Source: Candidatus Heimdallarchaeota archaeon
GTDB taxonomy: Archaea; Asgardarchaeota; Heimdallarchaeia; Heimdallarchaeales; Kariarchaeaceae
Direction: 5' to 3'
Assembly (NCBI GenBank): GCA_030149205.1
Contig: JASBSB010000003.1
Coordinates: forward strand, 62,001 to 126,000
DNA length: 64,000 nucleotides
Each line of letters begins with the position of its first letter. The first letter of the stretch is position 1. Positions 63,081 through 64,000 of the stretch are shown piece after piece. Under the pieces are notes generated by a model that searched no databases, had not been told where the DNA came from, and saw nothing but the letters and a program-made list of their open reading frames with translations. The position numbers were made by a program, and so were the translations under genes.

Positions 63081-63323
63081 ATGCTAATTTTAATTAATAA
63101 CGTGGCAGGAACTTACAATCCACTTATTTCAGGTCTCTGGTTAAACATATTTACATGGACATTTTTAGTTTTAGGACTAATCAGCTTGATCACATTTGTC
63201 TTATATTATCAAAAGGCCAAGGAGAAAACTATGTTAAGAACCATTATTTGGGCTGTTGTAACAGCATTTTTATTGGCTCTGGGGACTCAGTTCTTTCTCT
63301 TTCAGAATGGTTTAACTTATTAG
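63081..63323 (+). CDS. Small two-helix membrane protein
   Basis: The 80-residue protein has two hydrophobic helices joined by YYQKAKEKTMLRT. No family is recognised. It lies 29 nt after the E1-like gene and 24 nt before the truncated glycosyltransferase. The second helix ends close to the stop codon, so it may be a small subunit or anchor for the glycosyltransferase. Confidence 0.5.
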   Translation: MLILINNVAGTYNPLISGLWLNIFTWTFLVLGLISLITFVLYYQKAKEKTMLRTIIWAVVTAFLLALGTQFFLFQNGLTY

Positions 63324-63347
63324 CTCAAGAATTAGTTGGTGGACTAG

Positions 63348-64000
63348 TTGAAAAAGCCCAGTAACCAAACGTTAATCTCCGTGGTTTGGCTCACTATTGT
63401 AGGCTTCTTATTAATTTATTCAATGTCGGACATTCTGAAAATTACATCAGTACTCGAATTTGTTCAATATTTTGTTTTACTTCTTGTATTATCTCAGATT
63501 TTAGCGTTAATTGTTTCAGTGATCTTCCCTTCATCTGAAAGAAAGAAATTACACAGCTCCAGTTCTTCAGAACTCAGTAATATTGATGTTATAGTCCCAA
63601 TCAGGTCTGTTGACCCCTCAGTTTTAGAGTTAACACTCAAAGGAATTAGAGATTCAGACTATCCTCAAGAGTTAATCACTTTGGTTATTGGAGATGACAC
63701 CCCCAATATAAAATTGAGCGAAATTTATTCTAAACTTGCTACTACATACAAGGCTAGATACATTTACTTACCAGAAAACAAAAAATACAAGGCAGGTATG
63801 GTAAATTATTGTCTTCAGGATCTTGACTCCCCCCTTGTATGTCTATTAGATTATGATCAGATACCGACAACGAACTTTTTCAAAATTTGTATACGTGGAA
63901 TACAAGATGAGGATGATATAGCATTTGTTCAACTGATAAAAAGGTTCAGAGACCTAAAATCTATATTTAATAAATGGTCTGCATTATTATATCTGCAATT
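63348..64000 (+). CDS. Family 2 glycosyltransferase, cellulose-synthase-like, truncated by window end
   Basis: It would add sugars from nucleotide-sugar donors to a polymer or lipid at the membrane. The visible 217 residues start with two membrane helices and continue with the GT2 core: NIDVIVPIRS, LVIGDD (first Asp pair), KYKAGMVNY (the KAGN-type acceptor loop), and LLDYDQIP in the place of the DxD metal motif. These match BcsA-like synthases. An in-frame TAG at 63345-63347 fixes the region of the start, and TTG 63348 follows GGTGG at a suitable distance. The C-terminus, with the expected QxxRW motif, is outside the window. Confidence 0.82.
   Translation, partial: MKKPSNQTLISVVWLTIVGFLLIYSMSDILKITSVLEFVQYFVLLLVLSQILALIVSVIFPSSERKKLHSSSSSELSNIDVIVPIRSVDPSVLELTLKGIRDSDYPQELITLVIGDDTPNIKLSEIYSKLATTYKARYIYLPENKKYKAGMVNYCLQDLDSPLVCLLDYDQIPTTNFFKICIRGIQDEDDIAFVQLIKRFRDLKSIFNKWSALLYLQ

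Noticed and set aside
1..64000. CRISPR arrays, insertion sequences, integrases or rRNA genes.
   Set aside because: No regularly spaced short repeats, terminal inverted repeats with transposase motifs, or rRNA-like conserved stretches were found.

Overview
The window is A+T-rich archaeal DNA. Archaeal features include both subunits of topoisomerase VI, a family B DNA polymerase, archaeal EF-1 beta beside its usual small zinc-finger gene, ADP-forming acyl-CoA synthetase, IorAB, and an archaeal Ski2-like helicase. Many genes have a TATA-like box 25-30 nt before a GTG, TTG or ATG start, which suggests leaderless transcripts. A Rab/Ras-type small GTPase, several proteins that look longin- or roadblock-like, and topoisomerase VI subunits that read more like plant Top6 and eukaryotic Spo11 than ordinary archaeal Top6 point to an Asgard archaeon, perhaps of the Heimdallarchaeia. 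That placement is inference; no rRNA or ribosomal protein gene is present to fix it.

Layout: 1-3084 (minus strand) holds a truncated signal peptidase, a probably inactive M50-like membrane protein and a coiled-coil membrane protein. 3223-6282 holds a HerA-type ATPase between two unknown genes. 6275-18094 is the topoisomerase VI operon: subunit A has a ubiquitin-like N-terminal extension and subunit B is a 3,468-residue giant. 18324-21977 is a run of malic enzyme, a P-loop kinase and a class II CCA-adding enzyme. 22144-28936 holds an MrfA/Hrq1-like helicase with a small Cys-rich partner, a two-domain roadblock/longin-like protein, and a penicillin-acylase-family hydrolase. 29144-36154 carries GDPD, an MFS transporter, ADP-forming acyl-CoA synthetase and IorAB, the last three suggesting amino-acid and acyl-CoA fermentation. 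36217-40580 has a short unknown gene, an exonuclease-degenerate PolB, two unknown genes and a tRNA with an enlarged anticodon loop. 40776-49656 has a second MFS protein, an A-type Fe-S carrier, the zinc finger/EF-1 beta pair, a Ca2+/cation exchanger and the Ski2-like helicase. 49657-54006 has an ABC transporter pair, fused GMP synthase and a PfkB-like protein. 54034-57225 is a three-gene operon headed by the small GTPase. 57345-64000 has unknown or degenerate-enzyme proteins, an MBL hydrolase, an E1-like enzyme and a truncated glycosyltransferase.

Genes are densely packed: no gap between genes exceeds 300 bases. I saw no insertion sequence, CRISPR array, integrase or rRNA. The most striking material is the topoisomerase VI locus. 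Its catalytic residues look intact and eukaryote-like, subunit B carries about 2,900 extra residues of helix-hairpin-helix-like repeats, and subunit A starts with a beta-grasp-like domain. No description of this architecture is known to me.
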